A stretch of DNA of 64,000 nt from Aquimarina sp042434915. Lineage in GTDB: Bacteria; Bacteroidota; Bacteroidia; Flavobacteriales; Flavobacteriaceae. The notes beneath the pieces were generated by a model. It saw nothing but the letters and a program-made list of their open reading frames with translations. It searched no databases and had not been told where the DNA came from. Below, one piece after another: positions 9,170 to 17,781 of this stretch. The translations under genes were made by a program, and so were the position numbers. Each line of letters starts with the position of its first letter. Position 1 is the stretch's first letter. The stretch covers positions 558,001-622,000 of the forward strand of contig NZ_CP170198.1 in assembly GCF_042434915.1 (NCBI RefSeq). The letters run 5' to 3'.

Positions 9170-9688
9170 ATGATTTTAAAGGGGCTAAAGCGAAATGCGC
9201 TGAAACGGATTATTGAAGCTCAATTAACAAATAGGAACGTTCAGCAAGTATCCCAAATTAAAAGTATTGCTATCTTGGTAGAGAGCGAATTTTTAGACGA
9301 AATTCCTAACTTTAAAAAATTCAGTAAAGAGATAGGGGTTGGGGTTGAAGACTTTCATATTATCGAATATCAATCAAATAATAAAGAATCGGGATCTTTA
9401 CATAGTAAAGTGTGGTATACAGATAAAGCTTTTACCTATAAAGGACTTCTAATCGAGGAAGACTTAAAAAAACGAGTAGATCATTCTTATGATCTTCTAA
9501 TCAATTTTTATAATACAGATATTTTAGAACTTAATTACATTGCTTCTCTGTCAAAGGCTAAGTTTAAAATTGGGTTTTCAGAAGTTGACTCTCGAATCAA
9601 CGATTTATCAATAGGTACCTCAATAAACGAGGTTACAATATTTATCGAAGAATTAAAAAAGTATCTTAAAATTTTACAATTAATATAA
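9170..9688 (+). CDS. DUF6913-like conserved flavobacterial protein
   Basis: A 172-residue soluble protein starting MILKGLKRNALK at 9170. The open frame extends upstream to a TTG at 9149, but that lies within the promoter box at 9144-9151. Visible features are a basic N-terminal helix, alternating strand/helix pattern (IKSIAILVESEFLD, DLLINFYNTD, KFKIGFSE) and no known catalytic motif. It resembles the DUF6913 proteins that flavobacteria carry next to dapA; this assignment is from memory of context. dapA starts 1 bp after its stop, so the two are surely one transcript. Function unknown. Confidence 0.75.
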   Translation: MILKGLKRNALKRIIEAQLTNRNVQQVSQIKSIAILVESEFLDEIPNFKKFSKEIGVGVEDFHIIEYQSNNKESGSLHSKVWYTDKAFTYKGLLIEEDLKKRVDHSYDLLINFYNTDILELNYIASLSKAKFKIGFSEVDSRINDLSIGTSINEVTIFIEELKKYLKILQLI

Positions 9689-9689
9689 T

Positions 9690-10565
9690 ATGAGTAATGT
9701 TCTTAAAGGGACTGGTGTTGCCTTGGTAACACCTTTTAATAAAAATGGAACTATCGATTTTTCAGGATTGTCAAATCTAATAGAATTTTGTATAGCCGAT
9801 GGTGTAAATTATTTAGTAGTGTTGGGCACAACAGCAGAATCGGTTACGCTTTCGACAGACGAGAAACAAGCGATCATTGATTGTGTGGTTACCACCAATA
9901 AAAACAGATTGCCACTAGTGCTAGGAATTGGGGGTAATAATACAGCAGCGGTTATTGAAGAAATTAATGCTCGAGATTTGTCATCTTTTGAGGCAGTTTT
10001 ATCAGTAGTTCCTATGTATAGTAAACCTACACAAGACGGGATCTATCAACATTATAAAACTATAAGTCAAGCATCACCAAAACCAATAGTGCTATATAAC
10101 GTTCCTTCTCGAACAGGTTGTAATATGACAGCAGACACAACCCTAAGACTGGCTCAATTAGATAACATTATAGGTATAAAAGAGGCTACATCAGATATGT
10201 CTCAGGTTCTTAAAATATTAAAAGATCGACCCAAAGATTTTCTAGTTATTTCTGGTGACGATGCGCTTGCACTATCATTGATAATGGCGGGTGGAGATGG
10301 TGTTATTAGTGTTATTGGTCAAGGTTTTCCGAAGGAGTTCTCAAAAATGATTCGATTAGGACTCTCAGACGGCAAAAAAGAAGCATTTGACATTTTATAT
10401 GAGCTACTTCCAATTATTGATTATGCTTTTGAAGAAGGGAATCCAGCTGGAATAAAACAAATTTTGAAAGAGAAGTCTATATGTGAAAATTTTGTTCGTT
10501 TACCTTTGGTAGCAGCTTCTTCCAATTTGTCTCATAAAATAGCCACTTTTGTAAACTCAATATAA
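9690..10565 (+). CDS. dapA: DapA, 4-hydroxy-tetrahydrodipicolinate synthase
   Basis: A 291-residue TIM-barrel protein. The Schiff-base lysine is Lys164 in IIGIKEATSD, Tyr136 lies in VLYNVPSRTG, and the substrate-binding GTTAES motif is near residue 50. It condenses pyruvate with aspartate semialdehyde, the first committed step to diaminopimelate and lysine, needed for peptidoglycan. It starts 1 bp after the DUF6913-like gene. No lysine riboswitch is seen. Confidence 0.96.
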   Translation: MSNVLKGTGVALVTPFNKNGTIDFSGLSNLIEFCIADGVNYLVVLGTTAESVTLSTDEKQAIIDCVVTTNKNRLPLVLGIGGNNTAAVIEEINARDLSSFEAVLSVVPMYSKPTQDGIYQHYKTISQASPKPIVLYNVPSRTGCNMTADTTLRLAQLDNIIGIKEATSDMSQVLKILKDRPKDFLVISGDDALALSLIMAGGDGVISVIGQGFPKEFSKMIRLGLSDGKKEAFDILYELLPIIDYAFEEGNPAGIKQILKEKSICENFVRLPLVAASSNLSHKIATFVNSI

Positions 10566-10706
10566 GGTCAATAATTTGAGCTATATGGGAGCTGTTAATT
10601 TTCTTATGATTAATTATGCTTTTACTAAATTGGAAACTGCAACATTACAGTTAATCGCGCGTCATTTATAAGAGAAATTAAAATTTTTTAATACGGTAGA
10701 AATAGC

Positions 10707-10714
10707 TATTTTTG
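10707..10714 (+). promoter_or_regulatory. Bacteroidota -7 promoter box TATTTTTG
   Basis: Exact TAnnTTTG match ending 16 bp before the ATG of the BamD-like gene (10731). No clear -33 element. Probably starts the BamD/omega/coaBC transcript, separating it from dapA across a 165-bp spacer. Confidence 0.45.
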
Positions 10715-10730
10715 CCAGATATTTTTTAAA

Positions 10731-11522
10731 ATGAAGAAAGTAGTAGTAGTACTTATCAGTATAGTTACCCTAGCCTCTTGCAGTGAGTATCAAAAAATTC
10801 TCAAGAGTGAAGATGCTAGCGTTAAATATGCGATGGCTGAAAAACTATATAAAGAGGAGAAGTATAAAAAGGCATTGCGTCTTTTTGAACAAATTGTTCC
10901 GCAATATAGAGGTAAGCCACAAGCAGAACGTGTAATGTACTACTATGCTGATACTTATTATCAATTAGAAGATCACTATTTATCAGGGTATCAGTTTGAA
11001 CGTTTCGTTAAATCGTATCCTAAAAGTGATAAAAGTGAAGAAGCTGCATTTAAAAGTGCTAAGAGTTATTATTTTTTATCGCCACGTTTCACATTAGATC
11101 AGGCAGATACAGATAAGGCTATAGAGAAGCTACAGTTATATATAAATGATTATGATGAAGGAACCTATTTGGAAGAGGCAAATGCGATGGTAACTGAATT
11201 ACGCGTAAAAAAGGAGAAAAAAGCATACGAGATAGCTAAAAATTATCATCACAGAGAAGATTATAAAGTAGCGATCGCTTCTTTTAATAACTTTTTGGTA
11301 GACTACCCAGGATCACCTTTTAGAGAAAGTGTACTTTATTATAAGTTAGAATCGCAATATCTATTAGCCATTGGAAGTTATCAAAGTTTAGTCGCCGAGC
11401 GTCTCAAGGAAGCTAAAGGATACTATACTACGTATAAAAAATATTATAAGACTGGAGAATACAATCAGCAAGCAGAAGATATAGCACAAGATATTACATC
11501 AAGATTAGAAGAGTTTAAATAG
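10731..11522 (+). CDS. bamD: BamD-like outer-membrane assembly lipoprotein
   Basis: A 263-residue lipoprotein: the signal peptide ends in the lipobox LASC with Cys17 as the acylated residue. The mature part is built of TPR-like helical pairs (KLYKEEKYKKALRLFEQIV, YADTYYQLEDHYLSGYQFE, IAKNYHHREDYKVAIASF) as in BamD/YfiO. In the BAM complex BamD supports BamA in inserting beta-barrel proteins into the outer membrane. The flavobacterial neighbourhood (omega-like subunit and coaBC downstream) is the usual one for this gene. The family is sure; orthology with BamD is likely. Confidence 0.88.
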   Translation: MKKVVVVLISIVTLASCSEYQKILKSEDASVKYAMAEKLYKEEKYKKALRLFEQIVPQYRGKPQAERVMYYYADTYYQLEDHYLSGYQFERFVKSYPKSDKSEEAAFKSAKSYYFLSPRFTLDQADTDKAIEKLQLYINDYDEGTYLEEANAMVTELRVKKEKKAYEIAKNYHHREDYKVAIASFNNFLVDYPGSPFRESVLYYKLESQYLLAIGSYQSLVAERLKEAKGYYTTYKKYYKTGEYNQQAEDIAQDITSRLEEFK

Positions 11523-11537
11523 AAAATTTAGGAGAAG

Positions 11538-11870
11538 ATGGATTTAAAAAAAAGTAATGCGCCTGTAAATACCACTACAATTGATAAAAATTTAATAGAT
11601 AAGCCTACAGATAATATCTATGAAGCTATTTCTATTATTTCAAAAAGAGCTAATCAGATTAATACTGATATTAAAAAAGAGCTTTTAGAGAAGTTAGACG
11701 AGTTCGCAACGTACAACGATAGTTTAGAAGAAGTTTTTGAAAATAAAGAGCAGATCGAAGTATCGAAATTTTATGAGCGTTTGCCTAAGCCACATTCATT
11801 AGCTGCTCAAGAATGGTTAGATGACAAAATCTACTACAGAAATACAAAAACGGACTCAGATACTTTATAA
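11538..11870 (+). CDS. rpoZ: RNA polymerase omega-like subunit (RpoZ family, Bacteroidota type)
   Basis: A 110-residue acidic protein. The segment DNIYEAISIISKRANQINTDIKKEL at about 25-49 resembles the omega/RPB6 core (YE....isrRA.qI). The rest is divergent, as usual in Bacteroidota. Omega helps assemble the beta' subunit of RNA polymerase. It has a rare Shine-Dalgarno-like AGGAG (11530-11534) just before the ATG at 11538. It is 15 bp after the BamD-like gene and 2 bp before coaBC. Sequence evidence is modest and context is strong. Confidence 0.8.
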   Translation: MDLKKSNAPVNTTTIDKNLIDKPTDNIYEAISIISKRANQINTDIKKELLEKLDEFATYNDSLEEVFENKEQIEVSKFYERLPKPHSLAAQEWLDDKIYYRNTKTDSDTL

Positions 11871-11872
11871 AA

Positions 11873-13084
11873 ATGTCTATTATAAGCGGCAAAAAAATTC
11901 TTTTGGGCATTACTGCCGGTATTGCCGCTTATAAAACTGCTTCCTTAGTTAGGGGGTTTATTAAGGCGGGAGCTCAGGTAAAAGTAATAATGACACCTGC
12001 AGCTAAGGATTTTATAACACCTCTTACCTTATCTACCTTATCAAAGAATCCAGTATATTCTTCTTTTTATAATGAACAAGAGGAAAATGCTGTTTGGAAT
12101 AATCATGTAGATTTGGGGTTATGGGCAGATTTAATGCTAATTGCACCAGCAACTGCCAATACGTTATCAAAAATGGTATCTGGTACCAGCGACAATCTCT
12201 TAATTGCTACTTATTTATCTGCAAAATGCCCAGTATATTTTGCACCAGCCATGGATTTAGATATGTATCACCATCCATCCACTCATAAAACATTTGCTAC
12301 GCTTCAAAAGTATGGTAATATTATGATTCCGGCAGAGTCGGGAGAGTTAGCTAGTGGTTTAATTGGAGAAGGGAGAATGGCCGAACCAGAGCACATTATA
12401 ACATTTATAGAGGAGCATATCCTCGAAAAATTACCTCTTAAAAATAAAAAAATACTGATAACAGCGGGTCCTACCTACGAAGCTATAGATCCTGTGCGCT
12501 TTATAGGTAATCATTCGAGTGGGCGAATGGGTGTCGAGCTTGCAAAAATGGCAGCAAGTTTGGGGGCTCAAGTAGTGTGTGTGTTGGGTCCATCATCAAT
12601 TAAGCTCGTACATAAGCATATCACTGTTTTAAACGTCGTTAGCGCATCTCAAATGTTTGATGCTGTAAAATCTCATTTTCCATCATGTGATATAGCTATT
12701 GCAGCGGCAGCGGTTGCAGATTATCGTCCCAAAATAAGTTATGACCAAAAGCTTAAAAAGAAAGAAGGGGACTTGCATATAGCGTTAGAAAGAACTGTAG
12801 ATATTCTCAAATGGATGGGTGCTCATAAAAAACAACAATGTTTAGTCGGATTTGCACTAGAGACAGAAAATGAAATTGCTAATGCAAAACAAAAGCTTAT
12901 AAATAAAAATCTTGATTTAATAGTACTTAATTCTTTGAATGACACAGGAGCAGGCTTTAAAAATGAAACAAATAAAATAACGTTGATTGATCATAAACAA
13001 AGAATTAAAACGTTTGATTTAAAAAGTAAGACAATGGTTGCTCATGATATTTTTGAAAAGATTATTTCTTTGTTGAGTGTTTAA
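11873..13084 (+). CDS. coaBC: CoaBC, phosphopantothenoylcysteine decarboxylase/phosphopantothenate-cysteine ligase
   Basis: A 403-residue bifunctional coenzyme A enzyme. The N-terminal flavoprotein decarboxylase (about 1-185) has the GITAGIAAYK start, active-site His78 in NNHVDLG and the PAMDLDMY motif at 125-132. The C-terminal CTP-dependent ligase (about 190-403) begins ILITAGPTYEAIDPVRFIG and has AAAVADYRP. In the decarboxylase lid the position of the catalytic Cys of E. coli Dfp (ACGDIGPGRM) is Ser161 (ASGLIGEGRM); this seems frequent in the phylum but is noteworthy. It follows the omega gene by 2 bp, a widespread pairing. Confidence 0.95.
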   Translation: MSIISGKKILLGITAGIAAYKTASLVRGFIKAGAQVKVIMTPAAKDFITPLTLSTLSKNPVYSSFYNEQEENAVWNNHVDLGLWADLMLIAPATANTLSKMVSGTSDNLLIATYLSAKCPVYFAPAMDLDMYHHPSTHKTFATLQKYGNIMIPAESGELASGLIGEGRMAEPEHIITFIEEHILEKLPLKNKKILITAGPTYEAIDPVRFIGNHSSGRMGVELAKMAASLGAQVVCVLGPSSIKLVHKHITVLNVVSASQMFDAVKSHFPSCDIAIAAAAVADYRPKISYDQKLKKKEGDLHIALERTVDILKWMGAHKKQQCLVGFALETENEIANAKQKLINKNLDLIVLNSLNDTGAGFKNETNKITLIDHKQRIKTFDLKSKTMVAHDIFEKIISLLSV

Positions 13085-13097
13085 TTGTCTACATTTG
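13069..13097 (+). promoter_or_regulatory. promoter: TTTG -33 and TACATTTG -7 boxes
   Basis: TTTG at 13069-13072 and TACATTTG at 13090-13097 are separated by 17 bp, the best complete Bacteroidota promoter in the window. It overlaps the end of coaBC and lies 35 bp before the ATG of the PorD-like gene, which it should drive. Confidence 0.6.
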
Positions 13098-13132
13098 ATT
13101 GTTTAGATTAAAATGATATTGACTTAGATACT

Positions 13133-14023
13133 ATGTATAAATATTATATTTTATTATTGTTGTTAGTTGTTGGTACATCTGTTAACGCGCAAGAATTTAA
13201 CGCGCGGGTCGTTGTTAATGCCGAACAAACTGGGCAACCTAATTTACAGGTTTTTAAAACCCTCGAACGTGCACTAGTAGAATTTATAAATACTACAAAA
13301 TGGACAGATATTGATTATCGTAATGAGGAGCGCATCAATTGTAGTTTTGTGATCAATATCAATGCATATAATAATGATACTTTTTCTGCCACTTTACAAG
13401 TTCAGGCATCACGCCCAATATTTGGTTCAAATTATAATAGTACTACATTTAATACTATAGATAAGCAATTTACATTTAGTTATGTCGAATTTCAGCCATT
13501 AAATTATAACGCCAATAGCTTTCAATCCAACCTTATTTCGGTAACCGCCTTTTATTTATACACTATTTTAGGAATCGATGCAGATACTTTTGAGTTAAAT
13601 GGCGGAACTAAATATTATCAAGAAGCAAAGAATATTGTAGGGAATGCCCAAACCAGTAATTCCTTAGGGTGGAACTTGCAGGATGGGACACAAACACGTT
13701 TTAAACTTAATGATGATCTACTATCGGGAACCTTTGATGGATATAGAGAAACGCTTTATACATATCATAGACAGGGTTTAGATTTAATGCATAAAGAGCT
13801 TAAAACTGGTAAGTTGACTATAGTTGAGTCTCTTACTACGTTGAAAGAAATGAATGACAGACGTCCAAACTCTTATTTGATGCGTATTTTCTTTGACTCC
13901 AAAGCCGATGAAATCTCAAGTATATTATCAGGAGGTCCTTCAGTTAATATAGCAGAAGCAGTTGGTGTTTTGAATAGAATAGCGCCAACATATTCTAAGA
14001 ATTGGTCTGCAATAAAATTTTAG
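13133..14023 (+). CDS. DUF4835 / PorD-like exported protein (type IX secretion associated)
   Basis: A 296-residue protein with an N-terminal signal peptide ending VNAQ near residue 20. The mature part matches the DUF4835 pattern: LQVFKTLERALVEFINTTKW, then repeated beta strands with FTFSYVEFQPLNYN, and a helical end with TYSKNW. DUF4835 includes PorD, a periplasmic factor linked to the type IX secretion system of Bacteroidota. Family membership is from recall. Own promoter upstream and a terminator-like hairpin at its stop codon. It lies between coaBC and recN, the usual flavobacterial place. Confidence 0.8.
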   Translation: MYKYYILLLLLVVGTSVNAQEFNARVVVNAEQTGQPNLQVFKTLERALVEFINTTKWTDIDYRNEERINCSFVININAYNNDTFSATLQVQASRPIFGSNYNSTTFNTIDKQFTFSYVEFQPLNYNANSFQSNLISVTAFYLYTILGIDADTFELNGGTKYYQEAKNIVGNAQTSNSLGWNLQDGTQTRFKLNDDLLSGTFDGYRETLYTYHRQGLDLMHKELKTGKLTIVESLTTLKEMNDRRPNSYLMRIFFDSKADEISSILSGGPSVNIAEAVGVLNRIAPTYSKNWSAIKF

Positions 14024-14047
14024 AAAATGTTCTAATATTTTTTTTTT
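14020..14047 (+). terminator. short-stem Rho-independent terminator after the PorD-like gene
   Basis: TTAGAA / TTCTAA (6 bp, loop AATG) is followed by TATTTTTTTTTT. The stem includes the TAG stop. The weak stem is compensated by ten consecutive T. Confidence 0.55.
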
Positions 14048-14096
14048 AAAAGTGTGGTATCTTTACTCATACTATTAACCTTAATATCTGTCGCAT

Positions 14097-15755
14097 TTGC
14101 TACAAAGTTTATCAATACAGAATTATGCCCTAATCGATCAACTACAAGTTTCTTTTGACGCTGGGTACATTATAATAACGGGAGAAACAGGGGCTGGGAA
14201 ATCTCTTTTATTAGGAGCGTTAGGTCTTCTTTTGGGAAAAAGAGCTGATCTTACTAGCATAAAAGACAATACTTCGAAGTGTATTATAGAAGGTGTTTTT
14301 TCTATAGCAGAGTATGATTTAGAAAATGTTTTTAAAGAGGAAGATTTAGATTATGAAAATGAAACTATAATTCGCCGAGAAATTCTTCCGTCAGGAAAAT
14401 CAAGAGCTTTTATCAATGATACTCCTGTCACTTTAAGTGCATTACATGCGGTAGGCGTGCATCTAATCGATATACACAGTCAACATCAAACATTAGAGGT
14501 TACTTCTAATGATTTTCAATTTGAAGTATTAGATGCGTTAGCTGGAACTAGTAGAGAAATTGATTCTTTTAAAAGAGGATTACAACTTCTAAAAGCAAAA
14601 GAAAAAGAGGTAAACGCACTTATTGCTAATCAAGATGAATTAACCAAGGCTTATGAATATAATTCTTTCTTATTTAAAGAATTAGATGATGCAAAACTAA
14701 AAATCGATGAACTTCCCGAATTAGAAGCAGATTATGAAACCCTTAATAATATTGAGGATATTCAAGACAGGCTTTCGTCATCCATAAATATTATTGGTGC
14801 CGAGGAACTAGGCGTGTCAGATCAAATACGATCTGTCAAATTAAATTTGCAAAAGATAGAGAGCTATACGAGCACTTATAAAGATTTATCTGGACGAGTA
14901 GAAAGCATAGCTATAGAAATCGAAGATATTTTAGCCTCTCTAGAAAATGAATTGGACAGGTTAGAAGCAGATCCGTCTCGTCTATTAGCAGTAAGTCAGC
15001 GACTTCAGTTAATACATGATCTTCAAACCAAACACTCGGTAACTAGTGTTCAAGAGTTGGTAGAGGTGCGTGACACCTTAGACGAACAAGTTGCAAAAAC
15101 TGACTCTTTAAATGATGATATTAAAAAATTACAATCTGAGATAGTAGATATACAAAAACAACTGGATCAGGTCGCTGCAAAGATTCATTCAAAGCGAACT
15201 GAAGCATTACCTAAATTAGTAAAAGAATTAGAGTTGATTCTTAAATCTTTAGGGATGGATAATGCTACTTTTAAGGCAGAGGTAATTCTTGGGGATACCT
15301 ATTATAATAATGGTAAAGATGAATTAAATTTCTTATTCTCGGCTAATAAAGGCGGTACCTATGGACTACTTAAAAAAGTAGCTTCGGGTGGAGAGCTATC
15401 AAGAATTATGTTGAGTATAAAAGTGATTTTATCACGATATAGCAAGCTTCCTACTATAATTTTTGACGAGATTGATACAGGGGTGTCTGGAGAAGTGGCT
15501 CATAAAATGGCCGACTTAATGAAGACTATGAGTAAAAATCTTCAAGTTATAAGTATCACTCATCTACCACAAATCGCAGCTAAAGGTGAGCAGCATTATA
15601 AAGTTTTTAAAGAGGATTTGGATGCTAGTACTGTTACCCGTCTAAAGTTACTGAGTCCAAATGAGCGAGTGAATGAAATTGCAGAGATGATTGGTGGTAA
15701 GGATATATCAGAATCAGCCTTAACGCATGCACGTTCACTTTTGAATATAGTATAA
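14097..15755 (+). CDS. recN: RecN, DNA repair SMC-like ATPase
   Basis: A 552-residue protein with the RecN layout: Walker A GETGAGKS at 29-36, long coiled coil (about 160-370, with repeated Glu/Leu heptads), the ABC signature ASGGELSRIMLSIK near 428, and Walker B IIFDEIDTGVSG with Asp457 and Glu458. It acts in double-strand break repair. The start is TTG at 14097: the frame MLQSLSIQNYALIDQLQV begins exactly where other RecN proteins begin and no ATG is nearby. TATCTTTA (14058-14065) is a near-consensus -7 box upstream. Confidence 0.95.
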   Translation: MLQSLSIQNYALIDQLQVSFDAGYIIITGETGAGKSLLLGALGLLLGKRADLTSIKDNTSKCIIEGVFSIAEYDLENVFKEEDLDYENETIIRREILPSGKSRAFINDTPVTLSALHAVGVHLIDIHSQHQTLEVTSNDFQFEVLDALAGTSREIDSFKRGLQLLKAKEKEVNALIANQDELTKAYEYNSFLFKELDDAKLKIDELPELEADYETLNNIEDIQDRLSSSINIIGAEELGVSDQIRSVKLNLQKIESYTSTYKDLSGRVESIAIEIEDILASLENELDRLEADPSRLLAVSQRLQLIHDLQTKHSVTSVQELVEVRDTLDEQVAKTDSLNDDIKKLQSEIVDIQKQLDQVAAKIHSKRTEALPKLVKELELILKSLGMDNATFKAEVILGDTYYNNGKDELNFLFSANKGGTYGLLKKVASGGELSRIMLSIKVILSRYSKLPTIIFDEIDTGVSGEVAHKMADLMKTMSKNLQVISITHLPQIAAKGEQHYKVFKEDLDASTVTRLKLLSPNERVNEIAEMIGGKDISESALTHARSLLNIV

Positions 15756-15772
15756 TTTCAAAATTTTGAAAT
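15755..15772. repeat. perfect 18-bp palindrome after recN
   Basis: ATTTCAAAATTTTGAAAT reads the same on both strands and begins at the last base of the recN stop codon. No T-tract follows, so it is not a classical terminator. It could be a protein-binding site or chance in AT-rich DNA. Confidence 0.35.
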
Positions 15773-15882
15773 AACACATATGGAAAAATACAAAATTGCA
15801 GTAAAATAATACCATAACGATAACGGTTAACTGGGTTTTGTTATCTTTACCACTCAAAGAACATATTTTAATTTATTATTAA

Positions 15883-16701
15883 ATGTCACACAACTTATTA
15901 AAAGGTAAACGAGGAATAATTTTTGGTGCATTAGATGAAAATTCTATTGCTTGGAAAACAGCAGAGAGAGCTCACGAAGAAGGGGCTACTTTTGTGCTAA
16001 CGAATGCGCCTGTAGCTATGCGTATGGGTGCTATTAATCAACTTGCAGAGAAAACTAATTCTCAAATTATTCCAGCAGATGCCACATCTCTAGAAGATTT
16101 GGAAAATCTAATCGAAAAATCTGTTGAAATTCTCGGAGGAAAACTAGATTTTGTTTTACACTCTATAGGTATGTCAGTTAATGTAAGAAAAGGCCGTCAC
16201 TATACAGATCTTAATTACGATTGGAGTCAGAAAGGATGGGATGTATCAGCACTTTCTTTTCACAAGACTATGCAAACCTTGTATAAAAAAGATGCTATGA
16301 CCGAATGGGGTAGTATAGTAGCTTTAACCTACATGGCAGCTCAACGTGTGTTCCCAGATTACAATGATATGGCAGATAATAAAGCATATTTAGAATCCAT
16401 AGCAAGAAGTTTTGGTTATTTCTTTGGTAGAGATAAAAAAGTTCGTGTAAATACAATATCTCAATCTCCTACAGCAACTACTGCAGGTAAGGGGGTTAAA
16501 GGTTTTGATGGATTTATCGAATACGCAGATAAGATGTCTCCACTAGGAAATGCTACAGCATTAGAATGTGCAGACTATACCATTACATTATTTTCTGATC
16601 TTACAAAAAAAGTGACTCTTCAAAACCTGTTTCATGATGGAGGTTTTTCAAATGTGGGAGTTAGTGAACTTGTGATGCAGAAATTTACAGAAGAAAATTA
16701 G
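15883..16701 (+). CDS. fabI: FabI, enoyl-[acyl-carrier-protein] reductase (NADH)
   Basis: A 272-residue SDR-fold protein. The divergent FabI cofactor loop is GIIFGALDENSIAWK near 10-24, and the catalytic set is Tyr150, Tyr160 and Lys167 (Y-x6-K), spaced as in E. coli FabI. It performs the last reduction of each fatty-acid elongation round and is the target class of triclosan. TATCTTTA (15842-15849) is a near-consensus -7 box 33 bp upstream of the ATG. A strong terminator follows. Confidence 0.95.
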   Translation: MSHNLLKGKRGIIFGALDENSIAWKTAERAHEEGATFVLTNAPVAMRMGAINQLAEKTNSQIIPADATSLEDLENLIEKSVEILGGKLDFVLHSIGMSVNVRKGRHYTDLNYDWSQKGWDVSALSFHKTMQTLYKKDAMTEWGSIVALTYMAAQRVFPDYNDMADNKAYLESIARSFGYFFGRDKKVRVNTISQSPTATTAGKGVKGFDGFIEYADKMSPLGNATALECADYTITLFSDLTKKVTLQNLFHDGGFSNVGVSELVMQKFTEEN

Positions 16702-16722
16702 AATAAGATTCAATATTTTTAT

Positions 16723-16756
16723 AAATCCCATGCAAGCTATCTTGATGGGATTTTTT
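16723..16756 (+). terminator. Rho-independent terminator of fabI
   Basis: AAATCCCAT (16723-16731) pairs with ATGGGATTT (16745-16753). The loop itself contains CAAG/CTTG, lengthening the stem, and a TTTTTT run follows. It lies 22 bp after the fabI stop. Confidence 0.85.
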
Positions 16757-16772
16757 ATTTATAATGTAACAA

Positions 16773-17771
16773 ATGATAAAGTACTCTTTTATTATTCCTG
16801 TCTACAATCGTCCTCAGGAAATTTTGGAATTACTGGAGAGTATGGTTACTCTGGCTTATGACAAACCATTTGAGATTGTAATTATAGAGGATGGATCAAC
16901 AGAAGATTCAAAAAAATGTGTTGCATATTTTCGAGAGCAATTAAACATTAGTTATTATCAAAAACAGAATACTGGACCTGGGGATTCAAGAAACTATGGT
17001 ATGAAGCGAGCCAAAGGTGAATACTTTATAATTCTTGATAGTGATGTTATTCTGCCTAATAACTATTTAAATGCTGTAGATCAATATCTCTCACGTACTT
17101 TTGTGCATTGTTTTGGCGGGCCAGATGATGCACATACCAAGTTTTCAAATTTACAAAAGGCTATTAGTTTTAGTATGACTTCCTACTTAACTACTGGAGG
17201 TATTCGCGGTAAACGTGGTGCTATTGATAAGTTTCAGCCACGTAGTTTTAATATGGGATTATCAAAAGAGGCTTTTAACGCAACAGGAGGTTTTGGAGAC
17301 ATACATCCTGGTGAAGATCCTGATCTAACTATTAGATTATGGAATTTAGGGTTTGAAACAGCGTTGATTGAAGAAGCAAAGGTTTTTCATAAGCGTCGCA
17401 TTTCATGGCGCAAATTTTATATTCAGGTAAACAAGTTTGGTTTGGTGAGACCTATACTTAATTCATGGCATCCTAAAACAGCCAAGCTTACGTATTGGTT
17501 TCCTTCAGTCTTTATAATAGGTATGATAGCTTCAATAGTATTAGCCTTTTTTGCGATTTGGTTACCGTTGATTGTATTAAGCATGTATTTCTTGGTTCTA
17601 TTTATAAGTGCGGTATTTGCATACTCAAGTATTGCAATAGCAAGTATGTCAATGCTAGCGGTCTTTATCCAATTTTATGGCTACGGTAGTGGATTCTTAA
17701 AATCTTATTATTATATTCATCTGTTGAAGAGAAATCCAAAAAAACAATTTAAGAAGCTGTTCTTTAGATAA
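16773..17771 (+). CDS. family 2 glycosyltransferase with C-terminal membrane helices
   Basis: A 332-residue protein. The GT-A domain (about 1-230) starts YSFIIPVYNRPQEI and has the nucleotide-sugar/metal site IILDSDV (Asp89, Asp91). An acceptor region GGFGDIHPGEDPDLTIRLW contains the ED catalytic base motif typical of GT2. Two or three hydrophobic helices follow (about 243-310), so the enzyme is inner-membrane bound and faces the cytoplasm. It probably builds a cell-surface glycan or glycolipid; acceptor unknown. It starts 17 bp after the fabI terminator and 10 bp before the YbbR-like gene. Confidence 0.9.
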   Translation: MIKYSFIIPVYNRPQEILELLESMVTLAYDKPFEIVIIEDGSTEDSKKCVAYFREQLNISYYQKQNTGPGDSRNYGMKRAKGEYFIILDSDVILPNNYLNAVDQYLSRTFVHCFGGPDDAHTKFSNLQKAISFSMTSYLTTGGIRGKRGAIDKFQPRSFNMGLSKEAFNATGGFGDIHPGEDPDLTIRLWNLGFETALIEEAKVFHKRRISWRKFYIQVNKFGLVRPILNSWHPKTAKLTYWFPSVFIIGMIASIVLAFFAIWLPLIVLSMYFLVLFISAVFAYSSIAIASMSMLAVFIQFYGYGSGFLKSYYYIHLLKRNPKKQFKKLFFR

Positions 17772-17781
17772 AAATTAAAGT

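Noticed and set aside
10585..10671. 28-codon ORF between dapA and the BamD-like gene
   Set aside because: Too short, no promoter or coding signal of its own; chance in AT-rich DNA is as likely.
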